Assembly: GCA_964058845.1 (NCBI GenBank)
Contig: CAXKVR010000097.1
Span: 124,001 to 188,000 of the forward strand
Direction of reading: 5' to 3'
DNA from: Carex sylvatica
Lineage: Eukaryota > Streptophyta > Magnoliopsida > Poales > Cyperaceae
DNA length: 64,000 nt
The notes under the pieces were generated by a model, which saw nothing but the letters and a program-made list of their open reading frames with translations, was not told the origin of the DNA and did no database searches. Shown here piece by piece: positions 1-9,714 of the stretch (position 1 is the first letter of the stretch; each line of letters opens with the position of its first letter). Position numbers and translations under genes: made by a program.

Positions 1-2392
1 GCCAACTCATCTTTAGAAAAGAATTCCTAATTAAGCAATTCTTTCCAACAATTGTTAGATAAGCAATAGTCATACAACCCAGCAATTACAAAAATAATTG
101 ACACATCAGCATAAGCAATCCATAAGCAATTACTGTTGGAGATGCTCTAAGACCGACTTAACGGTAGTGGATCTTACTGGACCAAAAAGTAGGTCCGATG
201 CCCATCGAACCTACTCCGTTTTCGAAAGAATAATTTAAATCCCTTTTCGGTTTACTGTGTCATACTTTTTGATTCAATGTATTATGTATGTAATGTTGTT
301 GTTTAAAAATGCTTTCTGTTTCAATATATGTAGTTCACTACATGCATAGTTATGGGGAATGAGCCGTGTAAGATCAATAATTGTGAGACTGCACTGGGGA
401 AAAGGCGGGAAGATATAGAGAAAAACCTGGATGCACATGGTTCATGTTTGCAAGCTTGCAAATTGAACTGAGGTGGTGCGGTCAACCCGACTCGTAGACC
501 GTAAAAAAGTTTTCCTTTTTGGAGTAAAGAGACCCCACATTGCATGAGATAATTAAGTTATTTTGTATATAGAATGAGGATATTATGAATATGAAAGGGG
601 AAATATTTAATTTAGAGAATTTTATAGAGTTAAATATGAGAGTTTTTGTGCTTTGAAAAGATAAATTACAATTTTAGAGGGTAAAAATTTATGGATATAA
701 ATATGACAGATTTTGTGGTTATAATGATAAATATAATATTTGTAACTTTAGAAGAGAAATATGTATAATTTTGAAACTTCAAGATTTTTTTGTGATTGCG
801 TAAATAATTTTCTTTTGGCATGTTTAATTATGTTTTGTTTAATTTATATTGGTCTTGTGTTTGATCAATTTTTATATAGTTAAATTTTGATTGTGTATAT
901 AATGTTGACAAATAGATAGCTAAAAGTATAGGGATAATTTTGGAACAAGAGAAAAAAGAGAAAGAAAAGAAGAGAATCGATATTTCTCACGCAGTTATCA
1001 CAAATTAAAGACACAAAAGTTTGTCCCAAATGTTATTCGACAATGGCCTTTAGCTTAAATTTTAAGCTACATCAAAAATAATTATTCAGTAGTAAAGTCG
1101 AAGAGTAACTCTTTTAAGGTATTTAAGCTAGATGAAATACTTCAATCACGTAAAACTATATCTTAAAAACTTAAATAAACTTGAAAATATTGGTAAAAAA
1201 ATGACTAAGAAAATGATATTAACCTTTAAAAATAAGATCCCGTTCAATAAGTTTAGAGCTCCAAGGAGTTCAAAAAAGACTTAATCATTTTCTTGCCAAA
1301 CAACACATTTAGGCTTAACAATTAACATTGATAGATTTATCTCGAAGAATTTGGAGTCAAATTTAGGATAAAGATTTTAACATAGCAGTTTGACTTCATG
1401 CAACACACACACACATCGTTGTTTTAATTCTATTATCCATGTTGATTCTTGCCTAACAACACCTCTGTTGAAGGAAAGTAAAAATATAGCATTATTTAGA
1501 AAAATATCAGTTGTTTAATTAGTCGGTATTCGAGAACAACTAAGTAATTTCTCTACTTTTAACACATACACAGTGACCTCTGTTAAAGTAAAATAAAATG
1601 TATCATGCTTAAGAAAAACACTAGTTTTCTCTACTTAATTTTGATATATACACAATGACATTTGGGTATATGCTCATGTAAACGTCAGAAGTAGAGAAAT
1701 GACCGATTTGCCTTCGAAAACTGACCAATTATAAGACTGGTTTTTTTTGTTTGTGAAAATGCTACATTTTTTTAATAAAGAATAAAATAGATAATTTATA
1801 AATTTAAAATGAATTTTTAAAAAAAGATCCAATAAAATGAGTAAGTATATGAGTTTTTAAAATTCAGAAAGGTAAATATGATATTTCATATTATGAATAA
1901 TAGAGGGTGAAATACGTAATTTTGAAAGTTTTGAGAGGTATACAAGAAAATTTCCCTTTATTATTTACACGAGGAAGGCACACTAATTGTTATTAAGACT
2001 AGCTTAGTGTCTTTTTCATTTACACGAGGAAGGCACATTAAATTCTTATTTACAATTAATTAAGTAGATCGTTCTTTAACGATTTTTTTTTTATTTACAC
2101 GAGAAAGGCACATATATTATTAGATGAAGGCACATTAATTGTTATCGTTTGTACAAAGCATGCATGGCAGTACTGAATTGAAGACTTTTCAAATTAAGAA
2201 CTGTACCATATATGTCTGACTAATTCCTCACATGGGGACATGGTTATATATAGGTATAGCAATTAATTAGCCATATTTAATTAATTTGTCCAGTCATCAG
2301 AGACGTCATTATGATGGTCATCCAAGCAATATTTATAATTTTGTTTGAAGTGAATGGAACATACACATGTTATATGTTCTGTGGTAAATAGT
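1..2392. other. Gene-free AT-rich stretch with repeat remnants
   Basis: No convincing coding region is visible; open frames are short and lack family signatures. Around 135-150 the sequence reads tgttggagatgctct, a motif common at the ends of plant DNA transposon derivatives, so 1-150 is probably the end of such an element. Around 1370-1410 lies half of the foldback family seen complete at 18262 and 46010 (core ttcatgcaacac). About 1900-1965 resembles one arm of the MITE family found in the introns at 39524 and 57333. From about 1960 onward the sequence is homologous to 22010-22350, upstream of the intact P450, and is the distal part of a duplicated P450 promoter region. Confidence 0.6.
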
Positions 2393-2786
2393 AGGAGGTT
2401 CCTATACCTCTTGTTTTTCATATTTTATCATGTATGTTTTATATTTTATATTTTTATTTTTAAAACTTAATCTCTAGATCTGAACCTTTTATATGACATT
2501 ATACTAAAATATGTTTGCAGATGAAATTTTATAATTTTTGAAATTTATTTACTATTTTTTAAGATAGATGGAAAATCACTTTTTCTGAACCGTTCAAAAA
2601 CAATGATTTTGTACCTATCTAAAAAATAATAAATAATTAAAAAATATATAAAATTTGGTCTCCAAGTATATTTTAATATGGATATCATATTGAGCGGTTC
2701 GGATCGACAGTTTGGACTTTGAAAACAAAATAATAAATATACATGAAGCATGATGGGTATGAAAAACATGAGGTATTATTAGAACC
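2393..2786. repeat. Foldback MITE, core family, member 1
   Basis: The two halves are imperfect inverted copies. The left arm begins near 2393 (ggaggttcctataccTC) and the right arm ends near 2786 (gaggtattattagaacctc). Near the centre are short inverted segments aaaatcact and atgatttt. The right arm contains the shared core block of this window's MITE superfamily: aaatttggtctccaag, attttaatatgg and cggttcggatcga. The element sits in the promoter-side duplicate of the broken P450 and is absent at the matching place upstream of the intact P450. The arms are quite diverged, so this is an old copy. Confidence 0.65.
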
Positions 2787-2832
2787 TCATGATATTTATA
2801 TAGAGAGAAATGGGTTAACTTGCTTTGAAAAT

Positions 2833-3212
2833 TAAAGAGAATGTTTTACTTCCCGCTCATATCTTCATTTTTAAAGTTTAAATAGTCGATACAAACCTCC
2901 AACATGTTCTTCATATATTAAAATGTACTTGGAGACCAAATTTTAAATTTTTTGGAAATTTTTTACTATTTTTTCATAATTTTTGAAAATCATTGCTTTG
3001 CTGAATAATTTTTTATTTTTTTATTTAATGAAAAGTAGTAATTTTCAAAAATTCTGAAAAAATAGTACAAAAAGTTCTAAAAAATATAAAATTTGGTCTC
3101 TAAGCACATTTTAATATGAAGATCGATCTCATGATGAAAGGTTTGAATCAACTATTTTGAACTATAAAAATTAAGATATGAGCAGAAAGTAAACATCTTC
3201 TTTAATTCTTTA
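2833..3212. repeat. Foldback MITE, core family, member 2
   Basis: Left terminal segment ttaaagagaatgttttac, then gctcatatctt, is mirrored at the right end (gatatgagc, then a diverged copy). Both arms carry the superfamily core (gagaccaaatttt on the left, aaaatttggtctc on the right). The centre is an AT-rich inverted repeat around 2990-3060. The terminal module differs from that of the neighbouring member at 2393 although the core is the same. Confidence 0.65.
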
Positions 3213-3316
3213 ATCCATCTATATATATATACACACACACAGTTTGTGTGAAACAGTATATCCATCATGAATTTCATGAATATATGGCCGGCCTAATAAT
3301 TAGCGAGGCTAGTTCT

Positions 3317-3319
3317 GAT
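3317..3319. repeat. Target-site duplication GAT, left copy
   Basis: GAT immediately precedes the CACTAGTACA terminus and is repeated directly after the other terminus at 8642-8644. A 3-bp target-site duplication is the hallmark of CACTA (En/Spm) insertion. Confidence 0.85.
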
Positions 3320-3403
3320 CACTAGTACAAAAAACCCCTTCACTGACTGTTCAAATACCCCTACACCGACTATTATAGCAGCGTCAGTAAAGCCGGCGCC
3401 AGT

Positions 3404-3660
3404 GAAGGTTACCCTACACTGACTGTTAAGAAACAGTCAGTGTTGGTACCTACAGTGACTGTTTTTAAAAACAGTCAGTGTAGGGTACCTACAGTGACTG
3501 TTAAAAAACAGTCAGTGTAGGGTACCTACAGTGACTGTTAAAAAACAGTCAGTGTTGGTACCCTACAGTGACTGTTTTTAAAAACAGTCAGTGTTGGTAC
3601 CCTACAGTGACTGTTTTTAAAAACAGTCAGTGTAGGTCCTAAAAACAGTCGGTGTTGACA
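3404..3660. repeat. Left subterminal repeat array of the CACTA element
   Basis: About five palindromic units of the form actgactgt-T/A run-acagtcagt, separated by short spacers such as gttggtaccctac and gtagggtaccta. Each can fold into a hairpin. By analogy with En/Spm subterminal repetitive regions these are probable transposase binding sites. Confidence 0.85.
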
Positions 3661-4094
3661 TAAAATTTTTGGCATGGTTCTTCTTATATCGGGGCTAGCC
3701 TCCATATTTTTGCTAGCCATATATATTAATATACGATATTCATTGACATTAAATAGAATATCATGCAAATAACGTAGACAACATAAACAAAAGACAACAC
3801 AATTTAATAACATAACATATTCATTTACAAAAAATCACACTATAGCAAAATTTACATAACACATATGACTTCATTCCAATTTAATTTAGAGTTGTAACAA
3901 AAAAAAAAAACTCAATATATAGGGAAAAAGCAGCAAACATTTAACAGAAACAATCTTTGCCATCCTACTAGGCTAACATTTTTTTGCTATTTGCAAATAA
4001 ATGTAAATGGGCTTGTTGCGTATATAAAAAATATTGAATGTCATTTTATAAAGTTTCCCAAGAACCAAAGTAGAAAGAAACTTATTCAATAAAC

Positions 4095-4275
4095 CTCTCC
4101 TCGGAGCTTTGCATAGTAAACAGCCCGGTATCCGCCTTGGCCAATCTTATTAGCCATGCTAAAATCATTAGTGGCTTTGGAGAGCTCTTCATAAGAGAAC
4201 TCTACAGATTTGTCAACATTAACTCAGCTACTGGAGAGGGAGCATTATCTGCTGATGAATCTATGGACAAATCGC
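4095..4275 (-). pseudogene. CERK1: Captured exon of a CERK1-like LysM receptor kinase
   Basis: Read on the minus strand, this exon encodes [16 protein letters not shown], then [13 protein letters not shown] and [10 protein letters not shown]. That is the juxtamembrane and glycine-rich ATP-binding loop of the LysM receptor-like kinases that perceive chitin. The fragment is bounded by an acceptor (ttatacag, 4276-4283) and a donor (GAG|gtttat, 4094), matching the family intron after RGE. It is not a working kinase. The 5' third (DLSIDSSADNAPSPV) is one base out of frame with the rest, and in the kinase part a Phe-Gly of the glycine loop reads Tyr-Arg. The catalytic lobe, LysM domains and transmembrane segment are absent. 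It lies inside the CACTA element, about 1.4 kb from the isoamylase fragment and in the same orientation. Confidence 0.8.
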
Positions 4276-5637
4276 CTGTATAAACAAAGAGATGGCCAAA
4301 ATTATTAGTAAAAGTAACAAGAACATAAACCAGCGTTTGCACAATATTAAGCAGGTAATTGTTGAATTAACTCGACCATGTTAAGGCCCAACATAACTTG
4401 CTGCAGAGGCATTCTATTAAGTCAATATGTAGGCAAGGGCAATTGAGTAACTTTTTGCTGGATATTAATTTAGCTTAATATGTTACAAATTATACACCTA
4501 ATATTTGTAAGCCAAAGTAGTCTAACATGAGTTCAGAACAGGAACTGTTGAGTGTCATTTGCATAAGATAAGGGTATTATGTATGTATTAGATAAGAAGA
4601 TTTCCAGCGTGAAATCCAATTTAGCTCAGCTACTGGTTACAGTTTGGTTGGTTCAGTTATTACAGGTTTTGCATTGCTCATTTGTTGGGGTTTAGACCTA
4701 ATTGTTTTTAATCCATTGACACAGAAGAATTGCACAGAAGAATCAAAAATCTTTACATTGACACACCATACAAGCTGTTACTTCTTTATGAGATTTTTGC
4801 TTGAACTCAATAGACCTTACTGCTTTATATACAAATGTAAACACTAGTTCAAATATTTACCGCTTTGAACTAAGAGCACAGTAGCTTCCATTAGGATCTG
4901 AAATAAAGCCAATATGCAGATTTAAGTTGCAATTTCAACAAACCAAAACCAGAAAAACATTTAAGTTGCAATTTCCTGAATCAGAACAAAACAAAAGACA
5001 AAAAATAAAGCCAATATGCGAATTTATTAAAACTTAAAATCTATTACTCAACATTTAAGTCAATATTTTCAGATTTGTCCTCGTTAGAATGGTTCCATCA
5101 TACAAATTAGAAGTGCCCAAAATTTCAATTGTCCTGAATATGAACCCAACTAGCTAATTAAATCTAATACAGATTGAGCATACACAAAGGCAATAAACCC
5201 CTTTCCAAGCCCTGGTGGCCAGCTAGCCTGTATGCATAACCCTATATCAAGCCTCGGTTAATCCTCAATTAAGCACTATAACCTCATTTTAATCTAAAGT
5301 CTCTTCAATTAAACATTAATGCTAGATGTCACATTTAAGCCTCATGCTAACTCATTAATTAAACATTGTTAATGAACCCTTGAACCCTTGCCGAATCAGA
5401 AAGCAGGCTCAGAAGAGAAGTACTTTTCAACCCTATATTCTGCTTGACTTGAGATGAAAGTCTAAACTTCCTATGATTATAATGAAGGGATAATTTATCA
5501 TATTTGCAAATAAATTGGGTACAAAAATATGGATTCACTTTTTCTTTTGCATTGTCAAATTGAATTAAAAAAATTGAGGAATGCACACAGAGTATAATGT
5601 AGCAGCACGACAGATAGATAGATAGATAAACAGATAC
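4276..5637. other. CACTA interior between captured fragments
   Basis: AT-rich sequence without a recognisable gene. On the minus strand a short segment at about 4861-4897 is flanked by an acceptor-like tttcag and a donor-like gtaaat and could be another small captured exon, but I could not match it to a family. A microsatellite of gata units lies at 5610-5630. Confidence 0.4.
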
Positions 5638-5902
5638 CTGGTACAAGTTGGGACTGCCGCAGAGACACTCCGCAAAAGCTCCTGCAAAGCCGTTGGTTCC
5701 TTTTATAAACTGCCGCACTATATCCCGATACTGCCATTAAAACTGATTAATCACAACCCATCCCCCCCCTTTCACAAAAACACACTACTACGAAAAAAAA
5801 TACTGAAAAATTATTAGAAAGAAAAAGTGTGTGATGCTGACCTGGCCATTCCATTCAGACCAAACATTCCAGTGTGGGAACTGTCCCATTTGGTAGAGCC
5901 CA
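5638..5902 (-). pseudogene. ISA1: Captured two-exon fragment of an isoamylase (ISA1 type)
   Basis: Two minus-strand exons are recognisable. 5842-5902 encodes GLYQMGQFPHWNVWSEWNG and 5638-5730 encodes YRDIVRQFIKGTNGFAGAF, then AECLCGSPNLYQ. This matches the stretch of plant isoamylase-type starch debranching enzymes (GH13) that follows the catalytic-acid strand; the catalytic residues themselves are not included. The intron between them (5731-5841) is retained with GT (CAG|gtcagc) and AG (tggcag) ends, and an outer acceptor (ctgtccag) and donor (CAG|gtatct) are also intact. Retained introns show capture at the DNA level, not from mRNA. Both exons are still open, so capture is probably not ancient. 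No flanking isoamylase exons were found. Confidence 0.85.
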
Positions 5903-6169
5903 CTGGACAGAAACAAATTAGCACAAATTAAATTGTATATAATCAACAAAGCCAGTAAATTTCAATCCAAATGCTTTATCTTAACAAAACTTGAGCAAAA
6001 AGGGAAATTTTTTCTTCAAATAGAACTCTATTGATCAAATCAAGGAAAGAAAAGAACCCAATTTTCTGAAATTTAACGAATTGGAGCAGTAGGTCGAAAT
6101 ATGATATCGAAAAGCAAAATACAAGCCTTTGACAAAAATGCATGTTACAAGAGCACAAATTAATCTTCC

Positions 6170-6600
6170 AATTAGGTCGTAAGCAAGAGCGCTATAACCG
6201 TCGCTGCCTCTATTACTTCCCGTCCAGGTAGTAGAAGGGGAGAGAGATAAAGAGAGAAGTTATGAGCAGAGAAAATAGTGGAGCATCGACCCGTTTAATC
6301 GGATTGATAAAAGGTACCTTGATGTGAGAATCAACGGCGAAAAACTTAGATCGGGGGTCAGAGAGAGAGAGAGCGATCGCGGCAAGAAGAGGCAGCTCTG
6401 GATCGGGGGTCAGAGATAGAGATAGACATCAAGGCGGAGGCATGCTCGGAGGTGTGCTTGTGCAAGGCGGAGGTAGAGGTGTGCTCGCCGAGAGATTAGA
6501 AGGGTTTGGGTTTCGAAATTTTGTTTTCTCTTAGAGGTATTTGGGTTTTGAAATTAGAATAGTTTAGGGGAAGGGCCGGGAAATGAAAATTTCCTTAGCG
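6170..6600 (-). other. GC-richer segment, possible captured 5' leader
   Basis: This part is clearly richer in G+C than the rest of the element and carries a duplicated phrase (gatcgggggtcagagaga at about 6351 and again at about 6401). On the minus strand it is CT-rich like a plant 5' leader and lies upstream of the captured isoamylase and kinase exons. It could be the promoter or leader of one captured gene, but no family match was possible. Confidence 0.35.
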
Positions 6601-6660
6601 CGCGCGGCTGGTTGAAAGAGAATGGGGGGACGAAAATTTTTCGCTAGCAAATTTTTATAT

Positions 6661-6860
6661 CAAGAAACACCGACGGGCTGCTAAAAATAAAAAAACAGTC
6701 AGTGATGAACCCAACACCGACTGTTTTAAAAAACAGTCAGTGTTGGTTGCTAACACTGACTGTTTTTTAAAACAGTCAGTGTTGGTTGCAAACACTGACT
6801 GTTTTTTTTAAAACAGTCAGTGTTAGCAACCAACACTGACTGTTTTTCAAGCGTCAGTAA
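6661..6860. repeat. Internal copy of the CACTA subterminal array
   Basis: Several palindromic actgactgt/acagtcagt units, separated by tggttgc-type spacers, lie about 1.8 kb inside the right end. A subterminal array this far inside suggests an older terminus or a duplicated right end. A single further unit remnant (gcgtcagtgttggtgctcaa) lies near 7640. Confidence 0.75.
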
Positions 6861-7140
6861 AATTTAAATTCAATTTTTTCTGCAGTAAATATATATACAA
6901 CATTAGAATAATTTTAGGCAAAATTTGAAGTTAGAATTAAATTGAATTTAGAATAATGTATCTTAATAGCTTATCACATTGACTGATTAATTAATTCACA
7001 TATTCTCCATCTTGATGATCATGCCGTAAATAACTAGCATCATCGATATCATCATTTCTTATTTCGGTGGAAATCACATTTCAAATAACTTGTGATTTCC
7101 TTTAGGATTCTCCATCTTCTTGCATTATCTTGTAATTATT

Positions 7141-7274
7141 AAATTCGTATTTGTAAAAACTTGAAATTTTTTAAGTTTTAACTTGATTTTATTAAATAAA
7201 TTAATGTGTTCAATGAAATGTTCAAACCAAAATAATATATTTTTAATTATGATATTTGAAAAAAAACAATTAAG
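7141..7274. repeat. Direct repeat inside the CACTA element, copy 1
   Basis: About 130 bp beginning attcgtatttgtaaaaac and ending gaaaaaaaacaattaag recur at 8098-8222 with a small indel. Together with the internal subterminal array this points to a segmental duplication within the right half of the transposon. Confidence 0.75.
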
Positions 7275-8097
7275 AGAAAAATTTAAAATAGAATGAAAAA
7301 TGGTACAAATAAAAATATGAAAAATAAATATAATTTTTAAATAAAATTCACATAATACACAGAAATTATTATTTTTAAATAAAATTGAACCCTAATAAAT
7401 TATTTATGAATGTACAAGTAAAATTATCTAAAATTTCACATAGTTTATTTCTATGTGCGCGTGGTTCTCCTCAACGTGGTGTTTAATTTGTCACATCGAT
7501 CCTCACAGAGTAGATACGATATACTTTGATTATATTTACAACACTGCCCGTAAGACAATATTATATAGTATATAAAATAAATGGAGATTGTACTGCTAAT
7601 TTTTTATATAATAAAATAAAATTGCAAGATGTGTTTTTTAAGCGTCAGTGTTGGTGCTCAACATTGTTTTTTAAGCATCTATAAATTCAATTTAAACAAT
7701 TAAACTTAATTATTACATATCTTACAAAATATAAACAATGCATAAATTTTTATTCTCAAATAGTTATACATCCCTAATAAGTTATTTCTAAATGTACAAG
7801 TGATATTAATAATTTATTTCTCAAATAGTTATACATCCCTAACATGAAATCTATCTACAATTTAAATTTTCACTGTTTCTAATTAATATATTTTTATTTT
7901 TATTTTGTTTAACATAAATTAAATTATCATATTATTTATTTATGTACGTATTTTCTTAACAACTAATCAAAGTTTAAAAATATATTATAAATTTGAAAAG
8001 ACTTAATTGTATTGTAAAAATTCACAAATTACTTAATTTGATTGCCTTATAAAATTTGTTAACACACGCAAAATTCTAGTTGAAATCAATTATTTAA

Positions 8098-8222
8098 TTC
8101 GTATTTGTAAAAACTTGAAAGATTTTATTAAATAAATTAATGTATTACATGTGTTCAATGAAATGTTCAAACTAAAATAATATATTTTTAATTATGATAT
8201 TTGAAAAAAAAAACAATTAAGA
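8098..8222. repeat. Direct repeat inside the CACTA element, copy 2
   Basis: Partner of 7141-7274. It shares aattcgtatttgtaaaaac, tgttcaatgaaatgttcaaa and tttttaattatgatatttg, and runs straight into the right subterminal array. Confidence 0.75.
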
Positions 8223-8223
8223 A

Positions 8224-8625
8224 CTAACACTGACTGTTTCTTTAAAAACAGTCAGTGTTGAGCACCAACACTGACTGTTTTTAAGGAGTCAGTGTTAGTA
8301 CTCAACACTGACGCCTTAAAAACAGTCAGTGTTGGTGCTCAACACTGACTGTTTTAGAAAAGAGTCAGTATTGGTGCTCAACACTGACTGTTTTCTAAAA
8401 ACAGTCAGTGTTGGTGCTCAACACTGACTGTTTTAGAAAAGAGTCAGTGTTAGTACTCAACACTGACGCCTTAAAAACAGTCAGTGTTGGTGCTCAACAC
8501 TGACTCTTTTCTAAAACAGTCAGTGTTGAGCACCAACACTGACTGTTTCTAAAAAACAGTCAGTGTAGTATGAGCAACACTGATGCTTTGCTTAAAACAG
8601 TCAGTGGTGAAGGGTCGGTGAAGGG
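8224..8625. repeat. Right subterminal repeat array of the CACTA element
   Basis: About ten units of aacactgactgttt/aaacagtcagtgtt with spacers such as ggtgctca and gagcacca; some units are degenerate (gaggcgtcagt type). It is longer than the left array. A 90-codon open frame starting at 8570 is a by-product of the repeats. Confidence 0.85.
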
Positions 8626-8641
8626 GTTTTTTGTACTAGTG

Positions 8642-8644
8642 GAT
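8642..8644. repeat. Target-site duplication GAT, right copy
   Basis: GAT directly follows the CTAGTG terminus and matches 3317-3319. Confidence 0.85.
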
Positions 8645-8970
8645 ACAACAATACAAGATATAGATATTGCAACCGTCATTTTGACAGAGAGAATAATGGA
8701 ATATAACATGATTTGGCCTAGTCAACTTACAAATTGTCTAGCCTCAATACAATTCAACACTGCGCAGTATTGTGGGAGCACTTCATATATTTTTTCTGAC
8801 TTGGTACAATTTTATATTAGAAAAAAAAAGCATTCTAATTAAAATGGCCCGCAAATATCCCACAACCAGCTCTCCCACAATTTTATATTAGGACAAGTTT
8901 TGAACACTGAACAACAACGCTTTATAAAAGTATTCATAGTTTGTGAACACACCAAATACATTAGTACAAC

Positions 8971-9541
8971 AATGGTTACTTCTTTCATTGAACAAGCCTT
9001 CCCTTCCTCAACACTATTCCTCATCTCTCTTCTCTCCTTCACCATCTTGATCTTGCTAATAACAAGAAAGCCCTCTAAGAACCTGCCCAACCCCCCTCCT
9101 TCCCCTCCAAAGCTTCCTATATTAGGCAACCTCCACCAACTCGGCACCTTAGCACATTGCTCTCTCAAAGAGCTCTCAAATAAATATGGGCCTATCATGC
9201 TCATTCACCTTGGAGAGATACCGACTCTTGTTGTTTCAAATGCTCGCATGGCGCGTGAGGTTCTAAAGACCCATGATGCCGTCTTTGCTAGCCGACCTCT
9301 TTTAGAAGTGGCCAATATATTAGCATACAACCACCACGATCTCGTGTTTGCACCTTATGGTGAGCAATGGAGGTCATTGAGAAAGATAGCCAACATGCAT
9401 TTGTTGAGTTCAAAGAGAGTGGTGCACACATTCAAGCACTTGAGAGAGGAAGAGGTATTGTTCATGGTTAACAAAATCAAAAAAGAGACTACAACATCGA
9501 CTGAGGGTATTGTGAACATGCGGAATACCTTTTACAAATTC
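8971..9541 (+). pseudogene. CYP71: Truncated CYP71-like cytochrome P450
   Basis: The frame starts at ATG 8971 with a membrane anchor (ISLLSFTILILLITRK), a proline hinge (NLPNPPPSPPKLPILGN) and the N-terminal P450 fold including the WRSLRK C-helix motif. It is closely similar to the first 190 residues of the intact P450 at 22912. Homology stops at 9541 (TFYKF in both copies), where the sequence passes into the 3' end of a LINE; a few LINE-encoded residues follow before a stop at 9560-9562. The I-helix, ExxR and heme-binding regions are all missing, and no remainder was found beyond the LINE. The TATA-type box of the intact gene is also altered here (attttatatta in place of tatataaata), and the upstream region was split by the CACTA element. 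A non-functional relic. Confidence 0.9.
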
Positions 9542-9714
9542 TTTTTTGAAGGTTGGTGGTGAAGTACCACCAACAGATATATTAATAAGAAAAGTTATTT
9601 ACATTGGACTACCTAGTCCAACTTACATCCAAATTGATCACTTAACTATCAAATATAGATTGCAGTAATTTACAGTGTAAACCCCCATGCCCAACCCCCG
9701 CTCCCGTTGGCCAC

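Larger units (their letters stand above)
3320..8641. mobile_element. Non-autonomous CACTA transposon carrying host gene fragments
   Basis: This 5322-bp element starts CACTAGTACAAAAAACCCC and ends with the inverted complement (ggggttttttgtactagtg), flanked by GAT on both sides. Behind each terminus lie arrays of a palindromic subterminal unit (ACACTGACTGTTTTT and its complement), as expected for TNPA-type binding-site arrays of CACTA elements. No transposase frame is present, so it must depend on a partner element in trans. Its interior holds an exon of a LysM receptor kinase and two exons of an isoamylase, all reading on the minus strand with splice sites kept; this makes it a Pack-CACTA. It sits in the promoter-side region of the P450 copy at 8971, separating 3319 from 8642, whose homologues upstream of the intact P450 are nearly contiguous. 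The superfamily call is strong; which autonomous element mobilised it is unknown. Confidence 0.92.

Noticed and set aside
4644..4847. 67-residue plus-strand frame in the CACTA interior
   Set aside because: No family resemblance, no start context, within a non-autonomous transposon in AT-rich text.
5359..5718. 119-residue minus-strand frame as a gene
   Set aside because: Only its first 27 or so residues are real (an isoamylase exon); the rest reads through the donor site into intron sequence.
8224..8625. Regularly spaced palindromic repeats resembling a CRISPR array (also 3404-3660 and 6661-6860)
   Set aside because: Units are palindromes at irregular spacing with near-identical short spacers, in a plant genome, directly inside CACTA termini. 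They are subterminal transposase-binding-type repeats.
8570..8842. 90-residue open frame on the plus strand
   Set aside because: It starts inside the subterminal repeats, crosses the transposon terminus and continues into P450 upstream sequence; no family signature.
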